Assembly (NCBI RefSeq): GCF_021155765.1 | Contig: NC_060118.1 | Location: forward strand, 11,381,646 to 11,445,645 | DNA: 64,000 nt | Direction: 5' to 3' | Source: Diprion similis | Taxonomy: Eukaryota > Arthropoda > Insecta > Hymenoptera > Diprionidae | Part shown: positions 37,491 to 47,595 of the stretch, one piece after another | Layout of the letters: every line of letters begins with the position of its first letter | How positions within the stretch are numbered: position 1 is the first letter of the stretch | Position numbers and translations under genes: made by a program | Notes under the pieces: generated by a model | Told to the model about the DNA's origin: nothing | What the model saw: only the letters and a program-made list of their open reading frames with translations | Database searches by the model: none

Positions 37491-40255
37491 GGAGGTAACG
37501 AAAGATTTCATTACACCGTTTCCGTGGGCTTCGTTTTTTTGTACTAGTTATCCGTGTATCATATAACAGTACTATACACGCCTTAAAAACGCACCCCTAC
37601 GACGGGGGATTGCAGGAGGGTTACAATTTACAGCAGGAAATTGACTAAGTAATGTTGTATAGCCGCATACGCGAAACTTATCGAAGGGATTAATTGAAAT
37701 ATAAGAAGGCTAGAAAATATCGTCTTCTGCCTAAATTCCACGACGAAACTCTATTTCCGCCGACATAAGTAAGCGCGAAAGAATATTTTTTTAAATCATA
37801 CCTGCGAGGATAAAATTGATCAGAATGCTATTTTTTATAGTGAGAAACACAAAAATGATAGTCTTCCACCTAGAGGATACATTTCATAGGGTGGTTCAAA
37901 AAAGAGCTTTTCTTTTGGTTTTCGGTCTTCTCCGAGATTCTTGCACTTTTTTACTAAAAAATAGATAACGCTAAAGGGCTGGGATGAATATTTTTTCTTT
38001 ACTTCTGTCTCAACGACGATGGAATTTCGAAAAAGCCTATTTTCGGGAACTTCAAAATTGAGATATTCCTTGTATCCTTCGGTGGATATGTTTTGTGTGA
38101 CGAAACAGAAGTTTTTACAAGTCCTGAGAGGCATGCGATTTTTTTGAGTACTGAAACATCTATCTTGAAATTCTTGGATGAAGAATTTTTTTAACTTTTA
38201 AACGTTGCAATGAACTTCGATGCAGATTTTTCGGCACTATAAAAAATCGCACGCTCACCAGGTCTCACAATAACTTTTGTTTCGTCATGCAAATTAAACA
38301 TAGCCACTGAAGGATTGAAGGACATCTCAATTTTGAAATTCGCTAAGATAGCGTTTTTTCGAAATTTCTTTTGTCGTTGAGGCGGTAGTAAAAAATTTTT
38401 CTCAGCCCAGCCCTTTTACGTGAGCTATTCTTTAGAGAAAAGGACGAAAATTTTAGTGAAGTGCGAAATCTTAAATAATGCCCTATTTGAATCGCTCTGA
38501 GATTCAACGAAGGTCGTCTTTGAAGCCTATGAAGCTGCATCTTTACGTTCTACCTGAAAGATGATCGTTGTTGTTCGAAATAGTCGAATGACTATCATGA
38601 AGTTTTTTTCTTTTTTTTATGTTACATATTTGTTCAGTATATTAATTTATACTTTGGTGGATAGTTGTACTAAATCTTCTACCGTTAAAATCGAGACTTA
38701 AATATATCGATGAAATTCGATAAAATGATGTACGACAAGAAAAACAATCTTTTACAATGACATTAAGGATTAATTCCGAGAAAATCTACACTAATATTCG
38801 GAAATCTCAAAGCCGAGGTAATATTACAGTGTCTGTTCCCAAAATTCCAGTCTATTCTTTTACTGAATAGTCGTAAGTTAAAAAATTACTTATTGATTTT
38901 TACTTTAAAGAATTCTATATTCAAAATGTGCATGCTGTATAACGTATGCTCATCTTGTTTGACAAAGGTAATTTTATGAACATTCATCCATTATTACATT
39001 GAAATTTTCAATATCAGAATTATTGATTTCAGCATTATTGATTTCAGCATTGTCGTCTTCGTCTTGTTCTGTATTTATTTCTGCATCTGTAAATATGTAA
39101 ATATAAAAATGTAGTAATGATTAAATAATTATTTGTGTATAATTTTTTATGTTTTATGTATAGTACCTAGATTTTTTTTCTGTGTTGATTGCTATGTCAT
39201 CGATGGATTTAATTGAGAAACAAATTTATTATCTGAATTTTCCCAACCAAAGTCAGCGGGAGAAAATTTTGTTCAAATCAAAATTTACAAAATCTTTGGA
39301 GGCATGCTTGTCTCTCACAACCGAAGGAATTTTATCCTACTGACTGTGGTTGGCATGAATCAGATAATAAACTTGTTGTTCGATTAAATCCACCGATGAA
39401 ATAACAATTAATTCAGCAGAAAGTCTAGGTATTCTAAATGAAGAAAAAAACTAAAAAAGTTATATAAGAATTATTATCTAGGCATTAACAAATTATTATA
39501 TTCATATATTTACAAGTAAAAAAACAAGTACAGAACAAGACCAAGATCAATCAGACGAAGAAGACGGTGGTGAAATCAATAATTCTGACATTGAAGATCA
39601 ATGTCATACTAAAACATTGTTGATTTAATTTGAAACATTTTATAGAATTTCATTAATATATCTAACTCTCGATTTTCATGGTAAAAGATCTAGTATAACT
39701 AACCGCCAAAGTTCAAATTAATTCACTGAACAAATGTCCAACATAAAAAAAACAACTTCATGACAGTCGTTCAACATGTAGAACAGCAACGATCGTCTTT
39801 CAGGCAGCTCGTAAAGATGCAGCATCGTAGCCGCGTGCCTGGAGCAGCTTCATGGACTTGGAAGACTACTTTCGATGTATAGTATAGGTGGTTGACTATT
39901 ATTTTTGTGTTTCTTACTATAAAAAGACGCATTGCAATCAGTTTCATTCTTGCAGGTATGAGCTTTTTAAATATTTTGTCGCACTTACTTATGTGGGTGG
40001 AAGACGAGTTTTGTCGTGGAATTTAGGTGGCAGACGATACTTTCTAGGCTTTTTATGTTTCAATTAATGCGTACAATAAGTTTCGCGTGAGCGACTGTAC
40101 TTTTTTTTAATCAATTTTTTGCAGTTGTAACCCTCTTGTAGCCCCCCCCGTCGTGGGGGAGCGTTGGAAGGCGTTTATTACTATTATACGATACACGGAT
40201 AACTAGTAGAAGAATAATGAAGATTGTGGATGTGGGCCGGAAATTACTGACGTTC
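37491..40255. repeat. Large imperfect palindrome, about 2.7 kb, with a nested insertion
   Basis: The left half is matched in reverse complement by the right half over most of its length, with the axis near 39290. Example pairs: TACTAGTTATCCGTGTATC at 37542-37560 with 40190-40208; GAAGCTGCATCTTTACG near 38530 with its complement near 39815; TCAGAATTATTGATTTCA near 39015 with its complement near 39575; GGATTTAAT..TTATTATCTG near 39205 with its complement near 39370. The left arm is longer because it carries two insertions, 37888-38487 and about 38780-39005. The right half has short frame fragments (GWHESDNKLVVRLNPP near 39348; STEQDQDQSDEEDGG near 39528) that could be coding remains. This could be a fold-back transposon or a source of long hairpin RNA. 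Confidence 0.75.
37888..38487. mobile_element. Fold-back element nested in the palindrome's left arm
   Basis: Arms of about 240 bp (37900-38140 and 38235-38480) are reverse complements of each other. Shared blocks include AAAGGGCTGGG, CTCAACGAC, AATTTCGAAAAA, TTCAAAATTGAGAT and GACGAAAC. The tips read ATAGGGTGGTTC on the left and ATAGGGC on the right (complement). No counterpart exists in the right arm of the host palindrome, so it inserted after the palindrome formed. It has no coding capacity. Confidence 0.65.
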
Positions 40256-40401
40256 CCTTGCGGACTGATCGAGGGATCGGACGTATCGAGGGTTCCAGTG
40301 GCTCAGAGATCGTGTGATCCAGTGATAGTAACCCCGTATCCGAGTGATCCAGTGACCCAGTGGTCGAGTGGTCGAGAGATCGAGTGATCCAGTGATCGAG
40401 T
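40256..40401. repeat. GATCGAGTGATCCAGT minisatellite, right block
   Basis: Degenerate 8-9 bp tandem units match those at 37357-37490 and lie in the same orientation, immediately left of the second TIR element. It is more degenerate at its left end (GATCGAGGGATCGGACG). Confidence 0.85.
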
Positions 40402-40804
40402 CAGGATGGCGATGGACCGGGAAAAGCGGGAATTCACTTTATCGGGAAAAGTCAGGAAAACGTCAGGGAGATATGATTGGGCATAGAGAAGAAAAACGTG
40501 CTGTTTTTAAAGAATCGTTTCCTAATTTCAGCTATGCTTTGTAAATTCAGTTAAGCTAACTTACGGAAATGGAATCGTTCAATTTGTAATTATTCCTGTG
40601 AAACGAATGCAATACTATGCATTTTTTAGATCCAAATTTATATATTCAAGGCGCACAACTTCTGGAGCTTTTAGTCGTGGAAACTGTCCAGCATTACCTA
40701 ACATAAGTGTCGTGGGAAAATGTCGGAAAATTCTGAATGTTTTGACGGAAAAAGTCAGGGAAATAGTCAAGAAATTATATTTGACTGAAATTGTCGCCAC
40801 CCTG
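40402..40804. mobile_element. TIR element copy 2 (non-autonomous DNA transposon)
   Basis: It begins CAGGATGGCGATGGACCGGG and ends TCGCCACCCTG, matching the tips of the element at 36977-37354, and is in direct orientation to it. The left flank of copy 1 and the right flank of copy 2 both carry ATAAT next to the tip. The whole interval 36977-40804 could therefore have moved as one unit, though a 5-bp match in AT-rich DNA may be chance. Confidence 0.7.
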
Positions 40805-41243
40805 ATAATGCAAATCGATCGATCGCCCCTTTTGCTTGAGGATTTCGTAAACGGTATATGAAAAAGTAAATCACGCTCTATGTGTTAAGCCTTCAGCTTT
40901 ACAAACAATCTTGTTACGCGGCACAACTGAGTTTTCAAGTTCAAATTGACCGTGCGTATTGCGCGTTGACTTGATATCTTTTGGTTCTGAGCGCGGCATT
41001 TGCAAGTCGGCGGTCAATTCACGGGGACAAAAATCGCGCAGTGTACAGTGATGGTGAAGAATCTTATCGTAAGTATTTATAGAACAAATCTGAGGTGTAT
41101 GAAAGTATATTTTTAGTAACTGTATCTTCTCTTGTTTCAGGGCAACGAACTAATTTTTTTTAAGTATACCGTGAAATGTTAAGTCTTCACTCGAACGACA
41201 TTGTTTTTGTCGATGCACGAACTTTAGTCATTGTGCTAATCGT
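40805..41243 (+). other. Possible upstream promoter and 5' exon of hook
   Basis: A strong donor (ATC then GTAAGTATT, intron at 41069) follows a short GC-richer block at about 40960-41068. The first good acceptor downstream ends at 41140 (TCTTGTTTCAG). I read this as a candidate upstream non-coding exon of the hook transcription unit. No transcript supports it, and it may be independent. Confidence 0.3.
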
Positions 41244-41936
41244 ATTTTCGTCTGTTTCAGCTAATCAAATCGTTTTTCCATTTCAGCTAATGAAACCTAT
41301 TGTCTGTTTCAGTTAATCAAACTTTTTAACTGTTTCAGTTAATCATACTTTTTATCTGTTCTAGCTAATAAAACCTTTTACCTATTTCAGCTAATAAAAT
41401 CTTTTGTCTATTCCAGCTAATGAATACTTTTTGCATACTGTTTCAACAAATCAAAACTTTTGTCTGTTTCAGCTAATCAAACTTTTTATCTGTTTCAGTT
41501 AATCAAACTTTTTATTTGTTTCAGTTAATCATACTTTTTGTTTTTCTAGCTAATGAAACCATTTGTCTGTTTAGCTAATAAAATCTTTTGTCTGTTCCAG
41601 CTAATGAAAACTTTTTGTATTGTTTCAGCAAACCAAACTTTTTAACTGTTTCAGTTAATTATACCTTTTATCTGTTCTAGCTAATGAAACCTTTTATCTG
41701 TTTCAGCTAATAAAATCTTTTATCTATTCCAGCTAATGAATACTTTTTGTACTGTTTCAACGAACCAAAACTTTTGTCTGTTTCAGATAATCAAACTTTT
41801 TAACTGTTTCAGCTAATCAAACTTTTTAACTGTTTCAGTTAATCATACCTTTTGTTTGTTCTAGCTAATGAAATCTTCAGTCTGTTCCAACTAATCACAT
41901 CTTTTGTCTGTTTCAGCTAATAAAATCTTTCGTCTT
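41244..41936 (+). repeat. 26-bp minisatellite whose units resemble 3' splice sites
   Basis: About 26 units of roughly 26 bp match the pattern CTAATCAAACTTTTT-NTCTGTTTCAG. Each unit joins a branch-point-like CTAAT (or TTAAT), a pyrimidine-rich tract, and a terminal TTTCAG, TTCTAG or TTCCAG. Most units end in AG; three end in CAA, and the last decays into TCG. Variant units recur in blocks (CTAATGAATAC followed by a CAA-ending unit, then a YAAACC/CAAATC unit), suggesting a higher-order period of five to seven units. It lies between a GTAAGT donor at 41069 and the hook coding exon. Confidence 0.9.
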
Positions 41937-42006
41937 TTCGATGAAATTTTTTTTAACTATGTAGTTTTGACGCGCGGTATTTTGCTGTTGCTTTAATTGA
42001 TTCCCA

Positions 42007-42205
42007 TTTTCACAAGTGTAATTATTTATTTCACGTCTTAGAGAAAAAAATTTTGAACAGGGCTGAAGTTCTGATTCAAATTTGACTGAAACGTGAAATA
42101 AATAATTACCGTGCTCCAACACGTGTCGAAAACACTATTAGTAGCACATCAATTATTTATTTCATGTCACAATCGAATTTGAATGAGAGTTTCAGCCCAA
42201 AGTTT
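42007..42205. repeat. Short inverted repeats around AATTATTTATTTCA
   Basis: The motif GTAATTATTTATTTCACGT (about 42018-42036) is inverted at about 42090-42110 (ACGTGAAATAAATAATTACCG). It recurs at about 42150-42170 (CAATTATTTATTTCATGT). The segment GGGCTGAAGTTCTGATTCAAATT near 42060 is likewise inverted at about 42178-42205. The region could fold as alternative hairpins. It lies upstream of the hook 5' UTR exon. Confidence 0.55.
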
Positions 42206-42563
42206 CGGCTCGCGGCCACCAGGGGGGCGCTCCGGACACCAACATGACGATTCTGTTGACACATCGAGCTTATCGTGCTAACAACGTGAAGGTAGCACAC
42301 CACTGATCAAGGCGGCCCAACTTCATTGCGGTGTAGGAACCAGAACGAAGTCCACAATATCGTGTTGGGCCCCTGGGCGCAACGAATAACGAATGACATT
42401 TCCCGTTGGTTGGATCTAACCAGGTATCCAGGTAATTACTGCCCAATTAGTGGTGAAACTCTTCGTATTAATCAAGTTCGATGCCAAGTTTATTGACCGT
42501 AAATTTTTATTTCCGATTTACAGCTCCACAAATTAACCAGCGAAACAAGGTTTTGAGGTTAAC
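42206..42563 (+). promoter_or_regulatory. hook: hook 5' UTR with one intron
   Basis: A donor (CCAG|GTAATT, intron from 42432) and an acceptor (GATTTACAG ending at 42523) define a 92-bp intron in the leader. Exon 2 starts at 42524 and reaches the ATG at 42564. The upstream exon is GC-richer (about 42200-42431) and likely contains the transcription start. An alternative donor sits nine bases upstream (ACCAG|GTATCC). Confidence 0.5.
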
Positions 42564-44681
42564 ATGAATAATCAACAGCTAGGGAGCTTGATAAAATGGT
42601 TGGACACATTCGAGTTGCAAGCACCTCATTCGACCCCGGAGGATATCAGTGACGGTGTAGCTATGGCCGAGGCCTTGGCCCAGATAGCACCTGAATGGTT
42701 TACCGCTGTTTGGCGCTCCAAGATAAAGACAGAAGTGAGTTCAAACTGGCGTCTAAAAGTTAGCAATTTAAAGAAAATCATTGAGGCTGTTACCGAATAC
42801 TATGTTGAGTGCCTGAATCAGCAGTTATCTGGCTACGTCAAGCCGGATGCAACCAAAATTGGCGAACACTGTGACCATAACGAACTCCGAAGGCTGTTAC
42901 AACTGATTTTGGGATGCGCCGTTAACTGTAATCAGAAGCAACAGTATATAACTAAAATAATGGGGATGGAAGAGGTTGTGCAGCAAGTTATCATGCAGAG
43001 TATTCAAGAACTCGAAGGCTGCATGCAAGGGCCGCGGCTCAGCCTGGGGGCTAGTCTTAATTTTGAGTCGTTAGATTTTGGAGATGGCACTCAGCAGAGA
43101 CTTCTGGTCGAGTTGCAAGCTGCTGTAGATTCTAGGGACCAGTTGGCCCAGCGTTGCCACGAGTTGGACCAACAGTTGTCTCTTCTGCAAGAAGAAAAGG
43201 CTGGTCTGATAGCTGAGACTAAAAAACTGCAAGAAAGGCTCGACGAGTTTGAAAATCCTGAGGATTCTGGGTCCAGTTTGAAATATTCTGGGCTCAGAAA
43301 ACAACTGGAGAGTTTAAAGGATGAGATGTTCAAAATGGAATCATCCAGAGATGATTATAGACTCAAGGTTGAACTCCTGGAGAAAGAAGTTTTGGATCTT
43401 CATTCAAAACAGGAGGATTTACAAAAAGCTGCTGACAAGGCTAATCACCTTAAAGACGAGGTTGACGCACTCAGAGAAACTGCTGACAAAGTTACCAAGT
43501 ATGAGTTGACGATCGAATCTTATAAGAAAAAAATGGAAGACCTGAGTGATTTGAGAAGACAAGTCAAGATTCTTGAAGACAAAAACATGGAATATGTTCA
43601 GGCCAATATGGAATACGAAGAAGAAGCAAAACGGGCTTCCATGTTGAGAAATCATTTAGAATTGTGCAAGAAGCAGTTGGCTGAAGTAAATCGGAAGCTT
43701 GACGAGGAAAGTAACAAGTCGGACAAACTCCAATTTGAGTCTAAAAAAATGGAGGCAAAGTTGAACGCTATTCAAAGAGAGAGAGACAGACTCATTATCG
43801 AGAGGGATGCCTTAAAGGAGAACAACGAGGAATTGAAATGCACTCAGCTACAGGCTGCTGAAAATTCTACTAAACCGGCAGACGTCGATGCAGTTGAGAA
43901 TACGGAAATGATGTCTCCAGAAGTGAAAGAAAAGCTGTTACGTCTTCAGCATGAAAATAAAATGCTGAAACTCAATCAGAAGGGAACCGAGGATAAAGTA
44001 CCCTCTGTTCAAGCTCTGCTCGATGATTCTGCGGAGATATTAAACACTTTGAGAGGTCAGAATCGGAAGGCCAATCAGCGTATAATTGAGCTTGAAAATC
44101 AGCTTGAAGAAGTTAAAGAAAGTCAAGTGGGTGGCGAAAACAAAGGCGACAGTGCCGGGTTCCAGAAAAAAATCAATCAGTTGATGGAAGAAGTTCGGAG
44201 GCTGCAAACTGAGTGCGAAAGATTGAACGTACAGCAAGAGGAACGTGAGGCTATGCTACAGTCTCAGAAACAGAAAATCTTCACACTGCAGGAAAGTCTC
44301 ACTAGGAAAGAATGTGAAAATGCAGCATTAGACGACTGCCACAAAAAGTACGTTGAAAAAGCAAAGAAGGTTCTCAAAAGTCTGGAACTGAAGCCGAACG
44401 CTTCTTCTAACTCGGAGCTATTGACGCTTCGCATTCAAGTAATGGAGAAGCAAAAAATTATTGAAGAAATGGAAAAGTCCCACAAAGAGAATAAACTTCT
44501 TAAGGAAATGGAAGAAAAATTGATGGCCACTGCTTTCCACCAATTGGGTGTTGCTTGTCATAAAGAAGCGATTGATCAGCATTTAGCTGCACTTGGCGCT
44601 GGTCAAGGACAATCATTTTTAGCTAGACAACGACAGCCTTCGGCACGTAAAGCATTCCATCCGTCATATAACTCTAAGTAA
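42564..44681 (+). CDS. hook: Hook protein (dynein/kinesin cargo adaptor)
   Basis: A single 705-codon exon. Hook proteins link endosomes to microtubule motors, activating dynein. The N-terminal Hook domain (calponin-homology-like, residues about 5-160) begins NNQQLGSLIKWLDTFELQ and includes ISDGVAMAEALAQIAPEWF and LRRLLQLILGCAVNCNQKQQ. From about residue 170 to 650 the protein is a near-continuous coiled coil rich in Leu, Lys and Glu heptads. The C-terminal tail (HQLGVACHKEAIDQHLAALG ... RQRQPSARKAF) is the less conserved cargo-binding end. Its length matches animal Hooks (about 680-730). The ATG is the first in frame, after an upstream in-frame TGA, and matches family N termini. The coding region has no intron, but leader splicing and an intact frame argue against a dead retrocopy. 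Confidence 0.96.
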   Translation: MNNQQLGSLIKWLDTFELQAPHSTPEDISDGVAMAEALAQIAPEWFTAVWRSKIKTEVSSNWRLKVSNLKKIIEAVTEYYVECLNQQLSGYVKPDATKIGEHCDHNELRRLLQLILGCAVNCNQKQQYITKIMGMEEVVQQVIMQSIQELEGCMQGPRLSLGASLNFESLDFGDGTQQRLLVELQAAVDSRDQLAQRCHELDQQLSLLQEEKAGLIAETKKLQERLDEFENPEDSGSSLKYSGLRKQLESLKDEMFKMESSRDDYRLKVELLEKEVLDLHSKQEDLQKAADKANHLKDEVDALRETADKVTKYELTIESYKKKMEDLSDLRRQVKILEDKNMEYVQANMEYEEEAKRASMLRNHLELCKKQLAEVNRKLDEESNKSDKLQFESKKMEAKLNAIQRERDRLIIERDALKENNEELKCTQLQAAENSTKPADVDAVENTEMMSPEVKEKLLRLQHENKMLKLNQKGTEDKVPSVQALLDDSAEILNTLRGQNRKANQRIIELENQLEEVKESQVGGENKGDSAGFQKKINQLMEEVRRLQTECERLNVQQEEREAMLQSQKQKIFTLQESLTRKECENAALDDCHKKYVEKAKKVLKSLELKPNASSNSELLTLRIQVMEKQKIIEEMEKSHKENKLLKEMEEKLMATAFHQLGVACHKEAIDQHLAALGAGQGQSFLARQRQPSARKAFHPSYNSK

Positions 44682-45965
44682 AATTACGCAATGTCCTGAT
44701 GCAATTTACAGTACAAGTTTCAATGAATTTTTGCATTGGCTGATTCATTGAAGTCACTTCAATTTTCATGCTGGCTGTTTTTATAACGAATTCTGTACTT
44801 TAGAACCGAGACTGTATTTCACTCGAAACTAACACTAAGGTTTCTATTTTATGGAACGATTATAAATAATAGATGCAATGAAAATATTGACTCAACTATA
44901 GTTGAAATTTTGCAAACAAGTCAAGAATGCTTCACACTGATAGCGTGTCCGTATATTGAAACACATATGAAGACAATTTTATAACTGTAAATAATAGTAT
45001 AAGGTTGCATTTTCATTTTACAAAAATATTACTTATCTCCATGAAAGTTTTTATATAGTCGACGACTTGATGAAAAGTTGCTGAATGCGAAAGATATTAT
45101 ACAGGGATTCATCCTAATTGCAATAAAAAGGGAAAGAATTAGTATCTATTCATATGAAATTAGATAATGAATTTAAAGCAATTGCTCGAGATGTTTTCAC
45201 GAAATCGTTTATATATCATTACTGGATTAGAACATCTCTAGTATTCAATATGTACAGAAAACGTCACAAATTTTCAGAATTGAGATCTATTTTATTTTGT
45301 TTAGAAAAATTATTTTAAAATCTAGGTAAATTGACAGTAAAAAATTTGATATACATATGATTACTAAAATCGTATGTAGTTTTCATCATAGCACATCAAA
45401 TTTGATTGCTCGTTATTTTATTTTATTTTATTTTTACAATATTTTAACATACGTTATTATCACAGTATTTTTAATGCTATGTTACACGCGATTTACGAAG
45501 CTTATTAAAATTCTTATACATTTACTTGAATTAAGCTTATACTTACGAAATTTGTTGTAATTGTTATTTATGTTGACACTGATCTATTCTATGGTATTTC
45601 TAACTAATAGTGTAAATAAACTACGATATTTTAGGAATGTAATGAATTTATTCCAAAACTGTAGGACATATATTATTTATTACACATTTTTCAGTTGATT
45701 TTCATTCGTCGGATAGTCACGAAGACTGTTAAAGCCTGAGGCTTGATTAAAAACTGTACAAAGCCTTAATTCTCCCCTCTGGTTGAATTTTACAATAAAT
45801 ATATGATGTTCAGGTTAAATATTAATTACAGCTATTAGAAAATGATCCAACATGAAGTAAAAATTGCCGTATATATTGCAACAGCAATTTAATTCAGGAA
45901 TGTTAAAATGCCCTGAATATTTGATTTTGTTACTACATTATTTTTCAATACATATCTGAATCATA
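44682..45965. other. Convergent 3' UTRs of hook and DHDDS
   Basis: Between the hook stop (TAA ending at 44681) and the DHDDS stop (45966) the sequence is AT-rich and non-coding. AATAAA at 45615-45620 and 45794-45799 could end hook on the plus strand. TTTATT at 45676-45681 reads as AATAAA on the minus strand and could end DHDDS. If these are used, the two 3' UTRs overlap in antisense. Confidence 0.45.
45615..45620 (+). terminator. Candidate hook polyadenylation signal
   Basis: A canonical AATAAA in GTGTAAATAAACTACG, about 930 bp after the hook stop codon. A second AATAAA at 45794-45799 is an alternative. Confidence 0.35.
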
Positions 45966-47244
45966 TTACGTTTGTGCTAAGCCTAGAGACATTATTTTAA
46001 GCATAATTTCCCTGTCTCTCTGTAATTCACTAACGAAATTGTTCACCCTACTATTACTGTTATTATTGTTAAGAAAGATCGATCGTCTTGTGTATTTCAT
46101 TGTTTCTAAGTCTGTGTAACACCGCTGGTAGTAAAACACCGCAGCTAGTAAATCCCACACAGTGAATTCTGGCCACAAAACTTCAGTGAAGTAAATACAG
46201 CTGCAGGTGGTCTGGAAATTTTTTTTTTTTTTTTTTTTTTCTTTAGTACTTCAACAATGTAAATGTCTCTGAACTGAGGCATATTTTTTAATTTGAATTC
46301 TTGTTTTTTAAGTAATCAACGATCTCACCTGCCATAACAAGAAGTCACTGAATCGAACTTCGCCAGACGTTCGAATAACTAGATCAGGCTCAGGTGAATG
46401 ATTGGTGTATAAGCATTCAGAAATTAATTCCTCGTTGATATCTTCCGTCAGAATATCACCCCTCTCAACTCCTCCAACAACGTCTTTGACTGCGTTAGTT
46501 ATTTCATCCCTCGCTAAAAGCACAGGATTATCCAAATCTTACTAATCTTTTTGAAATGGTTGTAATTGTAATTAATAATGTATTTAACAAGCGGATATTT
46601 ACATGTGTAGGAAAAAGCAACATTAAGGAATGCACGATTGTTATTTTTTGTGATGATCATGGCTTCTGCGATTAGTTTTTGTACATCCTTCGGAAGCAGC
46701 GATAAGTTTCCAATTACTCTTATGCAGACCCCATGCTCCATTAGCTTCTCTCTACAAACGAATTCATACAAAATGTTATTATATCTGTTTTTGTAATGAA
46801 ACCCTATCAATCAACTATACCTCTCATCGAGTAGATTTTGAAACTTTTTTCTGGCGAGTTCCATCAGGCCATTTACTTCTTCTTCGCTCCTTTTAAAATT
46901 CTCTATACTGAAAGCATATACAGTGACTTCTGGTATCCCAAGTTCAAGACACCATTGAAGAGTCTCTGTTAATTTATCGAACCTGAAACAAATACAAAGA
47001 ATAAGCGAATCAATTTCTGAACACTGCGTAGAAAAAAAAAAAATACTTTTGCACACTGATAGCAAATATGATTACCGTACCCCTTTGTGTGGCCGTCCAC
47101 TTTTTTCACCCTATTTTTGTTAGCGTAACGTCTGTTACCGTCCATTATGAACGCGACGTGTTTAGGAACCGAGCCAGTCTTTAGCACTTTCACGGCCATT
47201 AGCTGGATCCAATTTAAAGTGTTCTCTCTGATCCAAGTAGACAT
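45966..47244 (-). CDS. DHDDS: Dehydrodolichyl diphosphate synthase catalytic subunit (cis-prenyltransferase)
   Basis: Adds isopentenyl diphosphate units in cis onto farnesyl diphosphate at the ER, making the dolichol precursor for N-glycosylation. It works with the NUS1/NgBR subunit. Minus-strand exons: 47244-47081, 46982-46821, 46751-46603, 46513-46329, 46211-45966; in phase, 301 residues. The N-terminal amphipathic segment [18 protein letters not shown] precedes the catalytic motif [16 protein letters not shown] with its Asp. Then come [58 protein letters not shown] and [16 protein letters not shown]. These are diagnostic of DHDDS rather than NUS1. The C-terminal tail is shorter than in human DHDDS and ends SLGLAQT. 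It is head to head with BRWD3. Confidence 0.96.
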
Positions 47245-47544
47245 TGTTATATTTTACCTAAAATAGAGATGTGGCTGTTTTGTAGGTTCAGGTTATGTTT
47301 TGTTCGTATAATTATTTCTTTCATTTAGTATGAATTTATGGTCAATAATCAGCACAACTTACTTTCCTTCGAGGTTTACGTGGAGTTATTTTTCTGTTGT
47401 GAAAAAAATTACGTAAGGCTGTGTCAACATGAAGTAAATATTTGACAGCTCGTCTTCCACGTTTTCAAATTCCCCTTTTACGGCTCAAAGAAACAACCAG
47501 CAGAAAATACCCCTCCCACCACGAATCACGAGACAGCGGCGAAC

Positions 47545-47556
47545 GGCGCATGCGCG
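47545..47556. promoter_or_regulatory. NRF1 / ewg-type binding site
   Basis: GGCGCATGCGCG matches the palindromic NRF1 consensus (YGCGCAYGCGCR), bound in Drosophila by the homolog erect wing. It lies about 300 bp upstream of the DHDDS ATG and 440 bp upstream of the BRWD3 ATG. Confidence 0.6.
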
Positions 47557-47595
47557 TTTCACTCCCAATTTCCCAGTCCGATTTTTCGTCATACA

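Noticed and set aside
37266-37511. Minus-strand frame with repeating SLDHSITRS
   Set aside because: It is the translation of the GATCGAGTGATCCAGT tandem repeat and carries no domain; the frame is open only because of the repeat unit.
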